Below are positions 1-5,008 of a stretch of 5,008 nt of DNA, piece by piece. The notes under the pieces are model-generated. The model searched no databases. It was not told the origin of the DNA and was given only the letters and a program-made list of their open reading frames with translations. Location of the stretch: positions 1-5,008 of the forward strand of contig JBBIKU010000159.1 in the NCBI GenBank assembly GCA_037445245.1, read 5' to 3'. Source of the DNA: JBBIKU01 sp037445245 (GTDB lineage: Bacteria > Chloroflexota > Anaerolineae > Anaerolineales > Anaerolineaceae). The number at the start of each line of letters is the position of its first letter. The first letter of the stretch is position 1. A program made the translations under genes and the position numbers.

Positions 1-1030
1 TGATCTTTCCACCAGCTTTTCTTGGCGGATCACCTGAATGTTGGCGATAGCTGCCGCCAGCGAAATGGGATGTCCGTTGAAGGTCAGCCCCCCCTGGTAA
101 ACTTTTTCATTGAAAAATTCGGCGATGTCAGGCTTCATTGCCACCGCCCCCAGCGGGGCATAGCCCGAAGTCAACCCCTTCGCCATCGTCATCAGGTCAG
201 GCGTTACACCCCAGTGATCGAGGGCGAACCATTTTCCGGTGCGACCAAACCCACTCATCACCTCGTCGGCGATCATCAGGATGCCGTAGCGGTCGCACAA
301 TTCCCTGACGCCCGGCAAGTATCCCTGGGGCGGGATGATCACACCGTTGGTGCCGGTAACCGGCTCCAAAATCAGCGCTGCAATCGACTGCGCTCCTTCA
401 GAGTGGATAATCTCTTCCAGATGATCCAGGTAATCCTGACAGAATTGTGCTTCAGACACCTCTTGCCGGCGGTGATGAAAAGTGGAACGGTAACGATAGG
501 GATCGAGAAAATGAACCACCCCCGGTATCACACCGGGCTCCCAANNNNNNNNNNGCAGTGCGGCGCGGGTCACCGGTGAGCGCCATCGCTCCCAGCGTGG
601 CGCCATGATAAGAACGGTAGCGCGCCAGAATCTTGTGTTTTCCGGTGACCGCCCGGGCTAATTTGACCGCGTTTTCGTTGGCGTCTGCACCGCCCAATGT
701 GTAAAGGAAACGCGATAACCCCGGCGGGACGATTTCTGCCAATAACTTGCCGAGGATGGCGCGCGGCTGGGTCGCCATTTGCGGAGCGGCGAAGGCGAGC
801 GTTTGCGCCTGCCGCTGGATAGCTTCAATCACATGCCGGTTGCCATGCCCGATATTGACGCACATCACCATGGAATTCAAATCCAGATAACGCTTGCCAT
901 TCACGTCCCAAAAATAAACCCCTTCTGCCCGCTTGATTGGGATCGGATCCACCTGCGTCTGCGCTGACCAGGTCCAAAAGTTGTGCGCCATGCACAATGG
1001 CAGAATATCTTCATCTGGGAGATCGAACAT
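1..1030 (-). CDS. Class-III PLP-dependent aminotransferase, partial and interrupted by an assembly gap
   Basis: This enzyme transfers an amino group, typically to pyruvate or 2-oxoglutarate, using pyridoxal phosphate in the cytoplasm. If the N run is removed, about 340 residues are visible and roughly the last 100 of a usual 430-460 lie beyond the left edge. Visible family motifs are the cofactor-phosphate segment GGADANENAVKLAR (113-126), SYHGAT (140-145), GDPRR (153-157), the DEV segment with pyridine-nitrogen Asp252 in ADEVMSGFGRTGKWF, and Schiff-base Lys281 in MAKGLTSGYAPLGAV. The ATG at 1030 is preferred because a GAGG-like site lies just upstream and the protein then begins like its relatives; an upstream in-frame TTG at 1075 has no clear ribosome site. 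The reading frame changes across the Ns, so naive translation ends in a false tail stopping at 452. The gene is divergent from fabL. The substrate is unknown; omega-amino acid or taurine-type transaminases are the nearest in style. Confidence 0.93.
545..554. other. Assembly gap of ten Ns inside the aminotransferase gene
   Basis: Ten unspecified bases interrupt the minus-strand coding frame. Taken literally, ten bases put the two halves in different frames. A true gap length divisible by three restores the frame. A length of zero gives GDPRR-TAW-EPG, the same three-residue spacing between GDPRR and EPG seen in many class-III aminotransferases. The Ns are therefore probably a scaffolder's placeholder rather than missing sequence. 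Confidence 0.9.
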
Positions 1031-1054
1031 ATGCCCTCGCTGTGGTTTAATCGT

Positions 1055-1082
1055 ATCATAAATCGATAAAACCAAACAACAA
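1055..1082 (-). promoter_or_regulatory. Putative sigma-70-type promoter of the aminotransferase
   Basis: On the minus strand, TTGTTG (1082-1077) and TATGAT (1060-1055) are separated by 16 bp, close to the -35/-10 consensus. Transcription would begin near 1048, leaving a leader of about 18 nt before the ATG at 1030. This fits the choice of that ATG and argues against the TTG at 1075, which would lie inside the promoter. The call rests on consensus matching only. Confidence 0.45.
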
Positions 1083-1112
1083 CTGGCGAGAGCCGCCGCT
1101 CGCGACTATAAT
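1083..1112 (+). promoter_or_regulatory. Putative promoter of fabL
   Basis: A perfect TATAAT hexamer lies at 1107-1112, 30 bp before the fabL start. The sequence at the expected -35 position (CTGGCG, 1083-1088, 18 bp upstream) matches TTGACA poorly. Transcription would start near 1119, giving a leader of about 24 nt. This site is back-to-back with the aminotransferase promoter, and the two -35 regions nearly touch, so a single bound protein could affect both genes. Confidence 0.4.
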
Positions 1113-1142
1113 CCAGCCAAACCATGCCTTTAGGAGCGCAGC

Positions 1143-1955
1143 ATGCATACCCCCACCTTTTTTGAAAAACAGGTTGCCTTGGTCACCGGTTCGGGACGCG
1201 GCATCGGGCGCGCCATTGCGCTGCACCTTGCCCGCCTGGGCGCCGATGTGATCGTCAACTACCACCGCAACCGCGATCCTGCTGAGGCAGTTGCCGAGGA
1301 AATCCGCAGCCTGGGGCGCCGTTCTCTCGCCGTCAAAGCCAACGTCGCCAAAATCGAGGATATCGATTGCTTGTTCGAAACCATCGCCGGACAATTCGAG
1401 CGGCTGGATATTTTCATCAACAACGCCGCCTCGGGTTTCAACCGCCCGGCGTTGCAACAACGGCTGGACGGCTGGGACTGGACAATGAACGTCAACGCTC
1501 GCGCCTTCCTCTTCGCTGCCCAGCGCGCCGTGCCGTTGATGAGGGCAAACGGCGGCAGCATGGTTTGTATCAGCAGCCCCGGCTCGAGCCGCGTCCTGCC
1601 CGATTACATCGCCGTTGGTGCCTCCAAAGCCGCCCTGGAATGCCTGGTGCGCTATCTGGCGGTTGAACTGGCGGCACTCAATATCCGCGTCAATGCTGTA
1701 TCACCCGGCATCGTCGAGACCGACGCCCTCAAACATTTTGCCGCCCTGAGCGATCCCGAGGTCATCCGTCGGGCGCAGCAAATCACACCCGCCGGTCGTC
1801 TGGTGCAGCCCGAAGATGTGGCGCAGGCGGTTGCCTTTCTCTGCTCCTCGGCTGCCGAGATGATCCGCGGGCAGGTGCTCGTGATCGACGGCGGCTACAC
1901 TCTGATCGTCCCCGACCAGCGTCCGCCTGCGGCGGGCAGCAGCCCTCATCTGTAG
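1143..1955 (+). CDS. fabL: FabL-type enoyl-[acyl-carrier-protein] reductase (SDR superfamily)
   Basis: This is probably the NADPH-dependent enoyl-ACP reductase III that reduces trans-2-enoyl-ACP in the last step of each fatty-acid elongation cycle. The Rossmann glycine motif TGSGRGIG is at residues 15-22 and NNAASG at 93-98. The active site reads Y155-x6-K162, as in enoyl-ACP reductases, and not the Y-x3-K of ordinary ketoacyl reductases such as FabG; the FabG-type tyrosine position holds valine. Several stretches closely resemble the Bacillus subtilis FabL sequence as I remember it: WDWTMN, SKAALE with RYLAVEL, TDALKHF, TPAGR, and MIRGQ followed by DGG. The protein has 270 residues against about 250 for FabL, the excess being a short Pro/Ala/Ser-rich tail after VIDGGYTLIV. 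AGGAG at 1132-1136 lies six bases before the ATG. It is a single-gene unit, divergent from the aminotransferase. A related enoyl reductase with another substrate is the main alternative. Confidence 0.85.
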   Translation: MHTPTFFEKQVALVTGSGRGIGRAIALHLARLGADVIVNYHRNRDPAEAVAEEIRSLGRRSLAVKANVAKIEDIDCLFETIAGQFERLDIFINNAASGFNRPALQQRLDGWDWTMNVNARAFLFAAQRAVPLMRANGGSMVCISSPGSSRVLPDYIAVGASKAALECLVRYLAVELAALNIRVNAVSPGIVETDALKHFAALSDPEVIRRAQQITPAGRLVQPEDVAQAVAFLCSSAAEMIRGQVLVIDGGYTLIVPDQRPPAAGSSPHL

Positions 1956-1956
1956 C

Positions 1957-1973
1957 CGGGATCAGTGATCCCG
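1957..1973. repeat. Tight inverted repeat after the fabL stop, possible weak terminator
   Basis: CGGGATC and GATCCCG form a perfect 7-bp stem around a 3-nt AGT loop, starting two bases after the fabL stop codon. At the DNA level it is an 8+1+8 palindrome. No T-run follows on either strand, so it is not a classic intrinsic terminator. It could protect the 3' end of the mRNA or be a protein-binding site. It lies between convergent genes, where a terminator would be expected. Confidence 0.4.
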
Positions 1974-2057
1974 CTTGTGAGCCCGACTCGCGTACCCCTG
2001 AGCTGGCAACCCCGGGCACAAATTAAAACTTGCAAGCAGGTTGGATTAGCTCATTAA

Positions 2058-2696
2058 TTAATCGGCGATCAAAATCGCCCGCGCCGGTGCGCCGTCCGAG
2101 CCTCCTAACTTAAGCGGCAGGCACACCAGCTCGTACATGCCCGGCGTCACCCTGGACAGGTCGACCCCCTCCACCACTACCACCCCACCCCGCAGCAGCA
2201 CTTCGTGTGTCGGGCGGCTTTGTTTGAACGGGGCGATCGAGAGATAGTCGATCCCCACCAGCCATAGCCCGCGGTCCACCAACGCATCGGCGCCGTCCAC
2301 ACTGATGCCGACAAAATTCTTCTGAAAGGTGGGCAAGCGCCGTGACCAATACTCTGAGTTGCGGGTCTTGAACAGCACCCTTCGAATACCTTCCCTGATC
2401 CCTGCATCGTGCACCACGTCATCGCTGATGACCTTGATCGAATCAGGCAATTGCACCACCTGCGTCTCACCCACCAGTACCTCCAAACCGAGCTGGTCAA
2501 CGGCTTTTCCGCCGGGGAGGAAGTGATAGGGTGAATCAACATGCGTTCCGGTATGTACGCTCAGGGTCACCCGCGAGATGTTGGCATTGGCGCCGTTTTC
2601 GATCTTAGCAATCCGTTCAAGGATCACGGTCGGATCGCCGGGCCAGACCGGCATATCCGGTGTGATCGTCAGGGAAATATCATAGATTTTTCTCAC
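2058..2696 (-). CDS. Cyclase-family metal-dependent hydrolase (kynurenine formamidase-like)
   Basis: This is a cytoplasmic hydrolase of the cyclase family (PF04199), whose characterised members include the bacterial arylformamidase KynB that hydrolyses N-formylkynurenine. With the GTG start the protein has 212 residues, normal for the family. The family signature is intact: PVWPGDP at 16-22 and HTGTHVDSPYHF at 48-59. Expected metal ligands are His48, His52 and Asp54, with His164 (PTHEVL) and Glu176 (VVVEGVDL) at the spacing seen in KynB; His58 is the likely catalytic histidine. RVLFKTRNSEYW at 106-117 also fits. No tryptophan dioxygenase or kynureninase gene lies nearby, so a tryptophan-degradation role is not supported by context, and the name should stay at family level. 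It is co-directional with the CapA gene 102 bp upstream and could be co-transcribed, although no clear promoter or terminator is visible between them. Confidence 0.9.
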   Translation of the reverse strand: MRKIYDISLTITPDMPVWPGDPTVILERIAKIENGANANISRVTLSVHTGTHVDSPYHFLPGGKAVDQLGLEVLVGETQVVQLPDSIKVISDDVVHDAGIREGIRRVLFKTRNSEYWSRRLPTFQKNFVGISVDGADALVDRGLWLVGIDYLSIAPFKQSRPTHEVLLRGGVVVVEGVDLSRVTPGMYELVCLPLKLGGSDGAPARAILIAD

Positions 2697-2702
2697 CGCA
2701 CA

Positions 2703-2707
2703 CCTCC
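2703..2707 (-). promoter_or_regulatory. Shine-Dalgarno site fixing the GTG start of the cyclase gene
   Basis: GGAGG on the minus strand sits six bases upstream of the GTG at 2696. The longest open frame begins 57 bases earlier at 2753, but its extra 19 residues (rich in Gly, Arg and Trp) look unlike the family, and the strong ribosome site would then fall inside the gene. The GTG start also gives the usual N-terminus beginning RKIYDISL. Confidence 0.85.
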
Positions 2708-2798
2708 AACGCCATCGATATCCAATCTTACCACCCCCCGATGCCAAATGCATCCAACACCCAACGCTTGTCGAATCCCCACGATCGTATCATCGCGC

Positions 2799-4475
2799 TC
2801 ACCATTCCCCCACCGCAAATACCGCTTCCAACAGAGCAGCGCGTTCTTCGGGCGTCATCAAGCGCGGGCGGGCATGGTCTTCGAGCATCGTCGTCAGCAG
2901 TTCCACACCCAGATAACGCCCTTCATAGAAGATATGTCGATCGAGGAAGGCGCGCCGGTTGCCCTCCTTCATCTGATCGAAAAACAGATTTCCCAATCCG
3001 AAATGGATCAGGTTGCCCTCCGCGAACGAAAAAGTCTGCGGGAAGTGTGCCTGACTGCCGCTAACGATCACCGCCCCGGCTTCCGCCATGCTGCGAAAGT
3101 GCAGGCGTTGCAATCCGTGCGGGTGATGGCGATTGAGCTCCATGTGCTGAAAGGTCACCACCACCTGATAACCTTGCTGGTTGAGTTCTGCGATCTGATT
3201 TTCCATCCAGAAAAGGTCGCAAGGCGCTGCACCGGGTTGATTGTGTGTCGCCAGGATATTCTCGGGCCCAATGGCGTTGCAGCCAAGCAGGGCAATGCGG
3301 TTGCCGTTATGTTCCAATAGCAACGGCTGGCGCGCCGTTTCCTTATCCTTGCCACCACCATAGGTCTGAATGTCGTGTTGGTGATAAAGTTCGAGCGTGT
3401 CGAGAAAGGCCTGCATGCCCCAGTCAAGAATGTGATTTCCGGTCAGCTCAACTACGTCGGCGCCGACGTAGTTGAGCAATTCAATATAGCCCGGGTCGCT
3501 GCAAAAGCGCATCCCTGCCCGTAGCGGTTTGGCGGGGGGGCACTGATCATAAAAGGGCACTTCGTTGCTGATATGAAGCAGATCGGCTTCTAGTAACGTA
3601 TCACGAATATCCCCGGCGGGATACAATATCCCCTCTTCTTCCATGCGCAAAGCGATCTGCCGTGCCATGGCAGTGGTGCCGGTCAGCATCAACACCGTCA
3701 TCCGCCCGGGATCGCGGTTGGTCGCTGGCATCCATTCGGCTTGTTTATCCCCACTTGCCGCACTGCGCAGGATGAAGCGCGCCGTCAGCAGGTACGTGTT
3801 CGGGTCAAAGTTTCGATCGAAAGGAGAGAGTCCCGCCACCCGCAGCACTTTCCAACGCGGTTGCAACTCGTCAAACGGCAAGAGCGCCAAGCTGGGACGA
3901 TCTTCCCAGGCTGCATCCAGCAAGGCTTCGGGCGCCAGGATGGTGACCCCGTCGTCTGCCGGCTGCCCCAGCAGCGTCTTCATCACGCGGTGGGTGGATT
4001 CGTCCATCAAGAGCGGCTTGAGACCAAATCCCTGCACCCAGCGACCGCCCCACACCCGTCGAAATTCGGTCTCCGTCAAGCCATCGGGCACGGTCGGGAA
4101 GGGCGCCACCAGGGCATACACCCGTTCGACCACCTGCAGCGCATCCGGCGGCGCATCAGCACTCAACAATAGTTCCAGCCGGTAGGCAGCCCGACCCGGC
4201 TCGCTCACCCGCCGCCAGCCGCTTTTTTGCAGCAGTGTTTCAGCCAGGTCTGACGGCACTTCGCGGCTGATCCACACCGTGCCCGCTTCTACGGCAAGGG
4301 TGGGGGTAGGCGCAGGTGTTTTCGTGGTGCGGTTGTTGTTTAAGGCTTGATCGAGCTGCTCCGGCTGGGCTGCCGCCGGAGCTCCGGCGCACCCGCCCAT
4401 CCCCAACATCACCGCCAACAACGCCAGTGCCTGCAATTGCTTCAACCAGCCACGCGTCATCCCCAAAGTCGTCAT
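2799..4475 (-). CDS. CapA-family (poly-gamma-glutamate synthesis-like) surface lipoprotein with solute-binding-like N-terminal half
   Basis: The 558-residue protein begins with a lipoprotein signal peptide: basic start, hydrophobic stretch from about 11 to 25, and a GMGGC lipobox with Cys29, so it should be lipid-anchored outside the membrane. A Thr/Pro-rich linker (50-60) follows. Residues 65-235 resemble a phosphate- or solute-binding protein lobe (YALVAPFPTVPDGLTETEFRR at 120-140 is typical). Residues 259-535 form a CapA domain (PF09587, metallophosphatase-like fold), with SNE (303-305), LTGNHILDWG (344-353), SGSQAHFPQ (472-480) and FGLGN (492-496). Two usual catalytic motifs differ: GDxMxxR reads GTTAMAR (266-272) and the HWG region reads FQHME (442-446). 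Cysteines 312, 325, 399 and 419 could form disulfides. AAGGA eight bases before the ATG supports the start. CapA proteins are linked to polyglutamate capsules, but no capB or capC is nearby, so the role is unknown. Confidence 0.88.
   Translation of the reverse strand: MTTLGMTRGWLKQLQALALLAVMLGMGGCAGAPAAAQPEQLDQALNNNRTTKTPAPTPTLAVEAGTVWISREVPSDLAETLLQKSGWRRVSEPGRAAYRLELLLSADAPPDALQVVERVYALVAPFPTVPDGLTETEFRRVWGGRWVQGFGLKPLLMDESTHRVMKTLLGQPADDGVTILAPEALLDAAWEDRPSLALLPFDELQPRWKVLRVAGLSPFDRNFDPNTYLLTARFILRSAASGDKQAEWMPATNRDPGRMTVLMLTGTTAMARQIALRMEEEGILYPAGDIRDTLLEADLLHISNEVPFYDQCPPAKPLRAGMRFCSDPGYIELLNYVGADVVELTGNHILDWGMQAFLDTLELYHQHDIQTYGGGKDKETARQPLLLEHNGNRIALLGCNAIGPENILATHNQPGAAPCDLFWMENQIAELNQQGYQVVVTFQHMELNRHHPHGLQRLHFRSMAEAGAVIVSGSQAHFPQTFSFAEGNLIHFGLGNLFFDQMKEGNRRAFLDRHIFYEGRYLGVELLTTMLEDHARPRLMTPEERAALLEAVFAVGEW
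3446..3477. repeat. Perfect 32-bp palindrome inside the CapA-family gene
   Basis: The arm GCTCAACTACGTCGGC (3446-3461) is followed immediately by its exact reverse complement (3462-3477), giving 16-bp arms with no spacer and no mismatch. It falls in the codons for L333 to L344 of the CapA-like protein (LLNYVGADVVEL), which read normally for the family, just before the conserved GNHxLDWG motif. In RNA it could fold as a 14-bp stem with a GCGC loop. A T-run does not follow, so it is not a terminator. Its function is unknown. Confidence 0.95.
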
Positions 4476-4511
4476 TATCCTGATCCTTGCTTTCGATTTT
4501 TGCCGCAGATA

Positions 4512-4520
4512 ATTGTATCA
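4512..4520 (-). promoter_or_regulatory. Putative extended -10 promoter of the CapA-family gene
   Basis: On the minus strand the sequence reads TGATACAAT, an extended -10 (TG, one base, TACAAT). Transcription would start near 4505, about 30 bases before the ATG at 4475. No good -35 hexamer is present at the normal distance, which is common for extended -10 promoters. The AGAGTTT dyad at 4541-4555 would lie around -36 to -50 relative to this start. Confidence 0.4.
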
Positions 4521-4527
4521 TCCCCAT

Positions 4528-4560
4528 TTGATAGAAAATGAGAGTTTAAAACTCTATAAT
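4528..4560 (+). promoter_or_regulatory. Putative promoter of the thiolase gene with an overlong spacer
   Basis: A perfect TATAAT is at 4555-4560. The nearest good -35 match is TTGATA at 4528-4533, giving a 21-bp spacer instead of about 17; no acceptable -35 exists at 16-18 bp. Transcription would start near 4567, 37 bases before the ATG at 4604. The spacer holds an inverted repeat, so the promoter may need an activator or be blocked by a repressor. Confidence 0.5.
4541..4555. promoter_or_regulatory. Candidate operator: 7-1-7 inverted repeat at the thiolase promoter
   Basis: AGAGTTT and AAACTCT are perfect inverted arms around a single A. The right arm shares its last base with the TATAAT box. 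The position, between the putative -35 and -10, is typical for a site bound by a dimeric regulator. It also lies just upstream of the divergent CapA-gene promoter, so one regulator could act on both genes. The regulator is not encoded in this window. Confidence 0.45.
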
Positions 4561-4592
4561 GGAAAAAGTAATCTAAAAAATATTGCCAAGCA

Positions 4593-4597
4593 AAGGA
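4593..4597 (+). promoter_or_regulatory. Shine-Dalgarno site favouring the ATG at 4604 over 4598
   Basis: AAGGA is immediately followed by an in-frame ATG at 4598, too close for normal initiation, and by a second ATG at 4604 with a normal six-base gap. Starting at 4604 also gives the usual thiolase N-terminus, MREVAVIGIGQT. Confidence 0.75.
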
Positions 4598-4603
4598 ATG
4601 TAC

Positions 4604-5008
4604 ATGCGCGAAGTAGCCGTAATCGGGATCGGACAAACACCGATCGAGGAAAATTGGGATAAATCACTGCGCGATCTGGCAGGCGAGGCTGCCCTGGCAG
4701 CCCTGCAGGACGCCAAATTGCCATCCGTGGACGGAATTTTCGTCGGAAACATGCTCTCGGGTCCTTCGAACAACCAGCAGCACCTGGGCAGTTACATCGC
4801 CGACTGGGTGGGAATGCGTTTTGCCGAAGGATTGCGAATAGAAGCCGCTTGCAGTTCGGGAGCGGCAACTTTCCGCACCGCTATCATGGCAGTTGCCTCC
4901 GGCGACCTGGATTCGGCGCTGGCGGTGGGGGTCGAAAAAATGACCGACTCTCCCAGCAGCCAGATCACCGCTGGTCTGGCGACCGCTGCAGATGCCGACT
5001 GGGAAGTC
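4604..5008 (+). CDS. Thiolase (acetyl-CoA C-acetyltransferase-like, archaeal/HMG-CoA-synthase-linked type), N-terminal part
   Basis: The frame is open to the right edge, giving the first 135 residues of a protein usually about 385-395 long. The N-terminus MREVAVIGIGQT is typical of this thiolase branch. The nucleophilic cysteine is Cys83 in EAACSSG, followed by IMAVASGDLD and GVEKMTD, all conserved in thiolases of the type found in archaea. These make acetoacetyl-CoA from two acetyl-CoA and work in a complex with HMG-CoA synthase and a DUF35 OB-fold protein at the start of the mevalonate pathway. The His and second Cys active-site residues lie outside the window. An SCP2-like thiolase used in lipid or ketone breakdown is the alternative. 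The gene is transcribed away from the CapA-like gene, across a 128-bp region with its own promoter. A DUF35 gene or an HMG-CoA synthase gene directly downstream would support the assignment. Confidence 0.88.
   Translation, partial: MREVAVIGIGQTPIEENWDKSLRDLAGEAALAALQDAKLPSVDGIFVGNMLSGPSNNQQHLGSYIADWVGMRFAEGLRIEAACSSGAATFRTAIMAVASGDLDSALAVGVEKMTDSPSSQITAGLATAADADWEV

Noticed and set aside
22..579. A 185-codon plus-strand open frame over the aminotransferase
   Set aside because: It runs through the Ns and is antisense to clear class-III aminotransferase motifs. Its sequence is low-quality and His/Arg-rich, with no domain.
545..1030. Aminotransferase read as a frameshifted pseudogene
   Set aside because: The frame change coincides exactly with the N run and disappears if the gap length is a multiple of three, including zero.
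2034..2041. A possible minus-strand terminator, the CTTGCAAG palindrome at 2030-2037 followed by T-rich sequence after the cyclase gene
   Set aside because: The arms are only four bases with no room for a loop, so a stable RNA hairpin is not plausible.
2697..2753. A 19-residue N-terminal extension of the cyclase
   Set aside because: A strong GGAGG site six bases before the GTG at 2696 and the usual family N-terminus favour the shorter form.
2541..3320. A 259-codon plus-strand open frame across the cyclase start and the CapA 3' half
   Set aside because: It is antisense to two well-supported minus-strand genes, has no recognisable domain, and is open only because of their codon bias.
3534..3540. 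A run of seven G (C on the coding strand) in the CapA-like gene as a phase-variation tract
   Set aside because: The run is short, the frame is intact on both sides, and the encoded CPPAK segment looks normal for the family, so slippage control is unsupported.
3643..4185. Plus-strand open frames antisense to the N-terminal half of the CapA-like gene
   Set aside because: They are Arg/Ser-rich shadow translations with no ribosome site or known motif, opposite a coherent lipoprotein.

Overview
The window looks like a piece of a draft or metagenome-assembled genome, since it contains a run of ten Ns. It probably comes from the phylum Chloroflexota, perhaps Anaerolineae. The main hint is the CapA-family lipoprotein: its solute-binding-like N-terminal half and its variant catalytic motifs match a form I associate with that group. 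The archaeal-type thiolase and moderately GC-rich coding sequence fit as well. This placement is inference from protein style, not a measured phylogeny.

Layout from left to right. (a) 1-1030, minus strand: a PLP-dependent class-III aminotransferase, running off the left edge and broken by the N run at 545-554. (b) 1031-1142: a short divergent promoter region. (c) 1143-1955, plus strand: a FabL-type enoyl-ACP reductase of the SDR superfamily with the diagnostic Y-x6-K active site. (d) 1956-2057: a convergent intergenic stretch with a tight inverted repeat just after the fabL stop. (e) 2058-2696, minus strand: a cyclase-family (kynurenine-formamidase-like) metal hydrolase with an intact metal site and a GTG start. 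(f) 2799-4475, minus strand: a CapA-family surface lipoprotein carrying a perfect 32-bp palindrome inside its coding sequence. (g) 4476-4603: a divergent promoter region with a 15-bp dyad next to a consensus -10. (h) 4604 to the right edge, plus strand: the N-terminal part of a thiolase of the archaeal/HMG-CoA-synthase-linked type.

The genes do not form one obvious pathway. Only the cyclase and CapA genes are co-directional, 102 bp apart, and could share a transcript. The reductase points to fatty-acid elongation, and the thiolase to acetoacetyl-CoA or isoprenoid-type metabolism. The aminotransferase and cyclase are amino-acid-type enzymes whose exact substrates cannot be read from sequence.

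I found no mobile element, CRISPR array, tRNA or rRNA, toxin-antitoxin or defence system, and no convincing new multi-gene system. The points most worth a second look are the 32-bp intragenic palindrome, the evidence that the N gap has a true length of zero, the variant active site of the CapA protein, and the dyad in the thiolase promoter.
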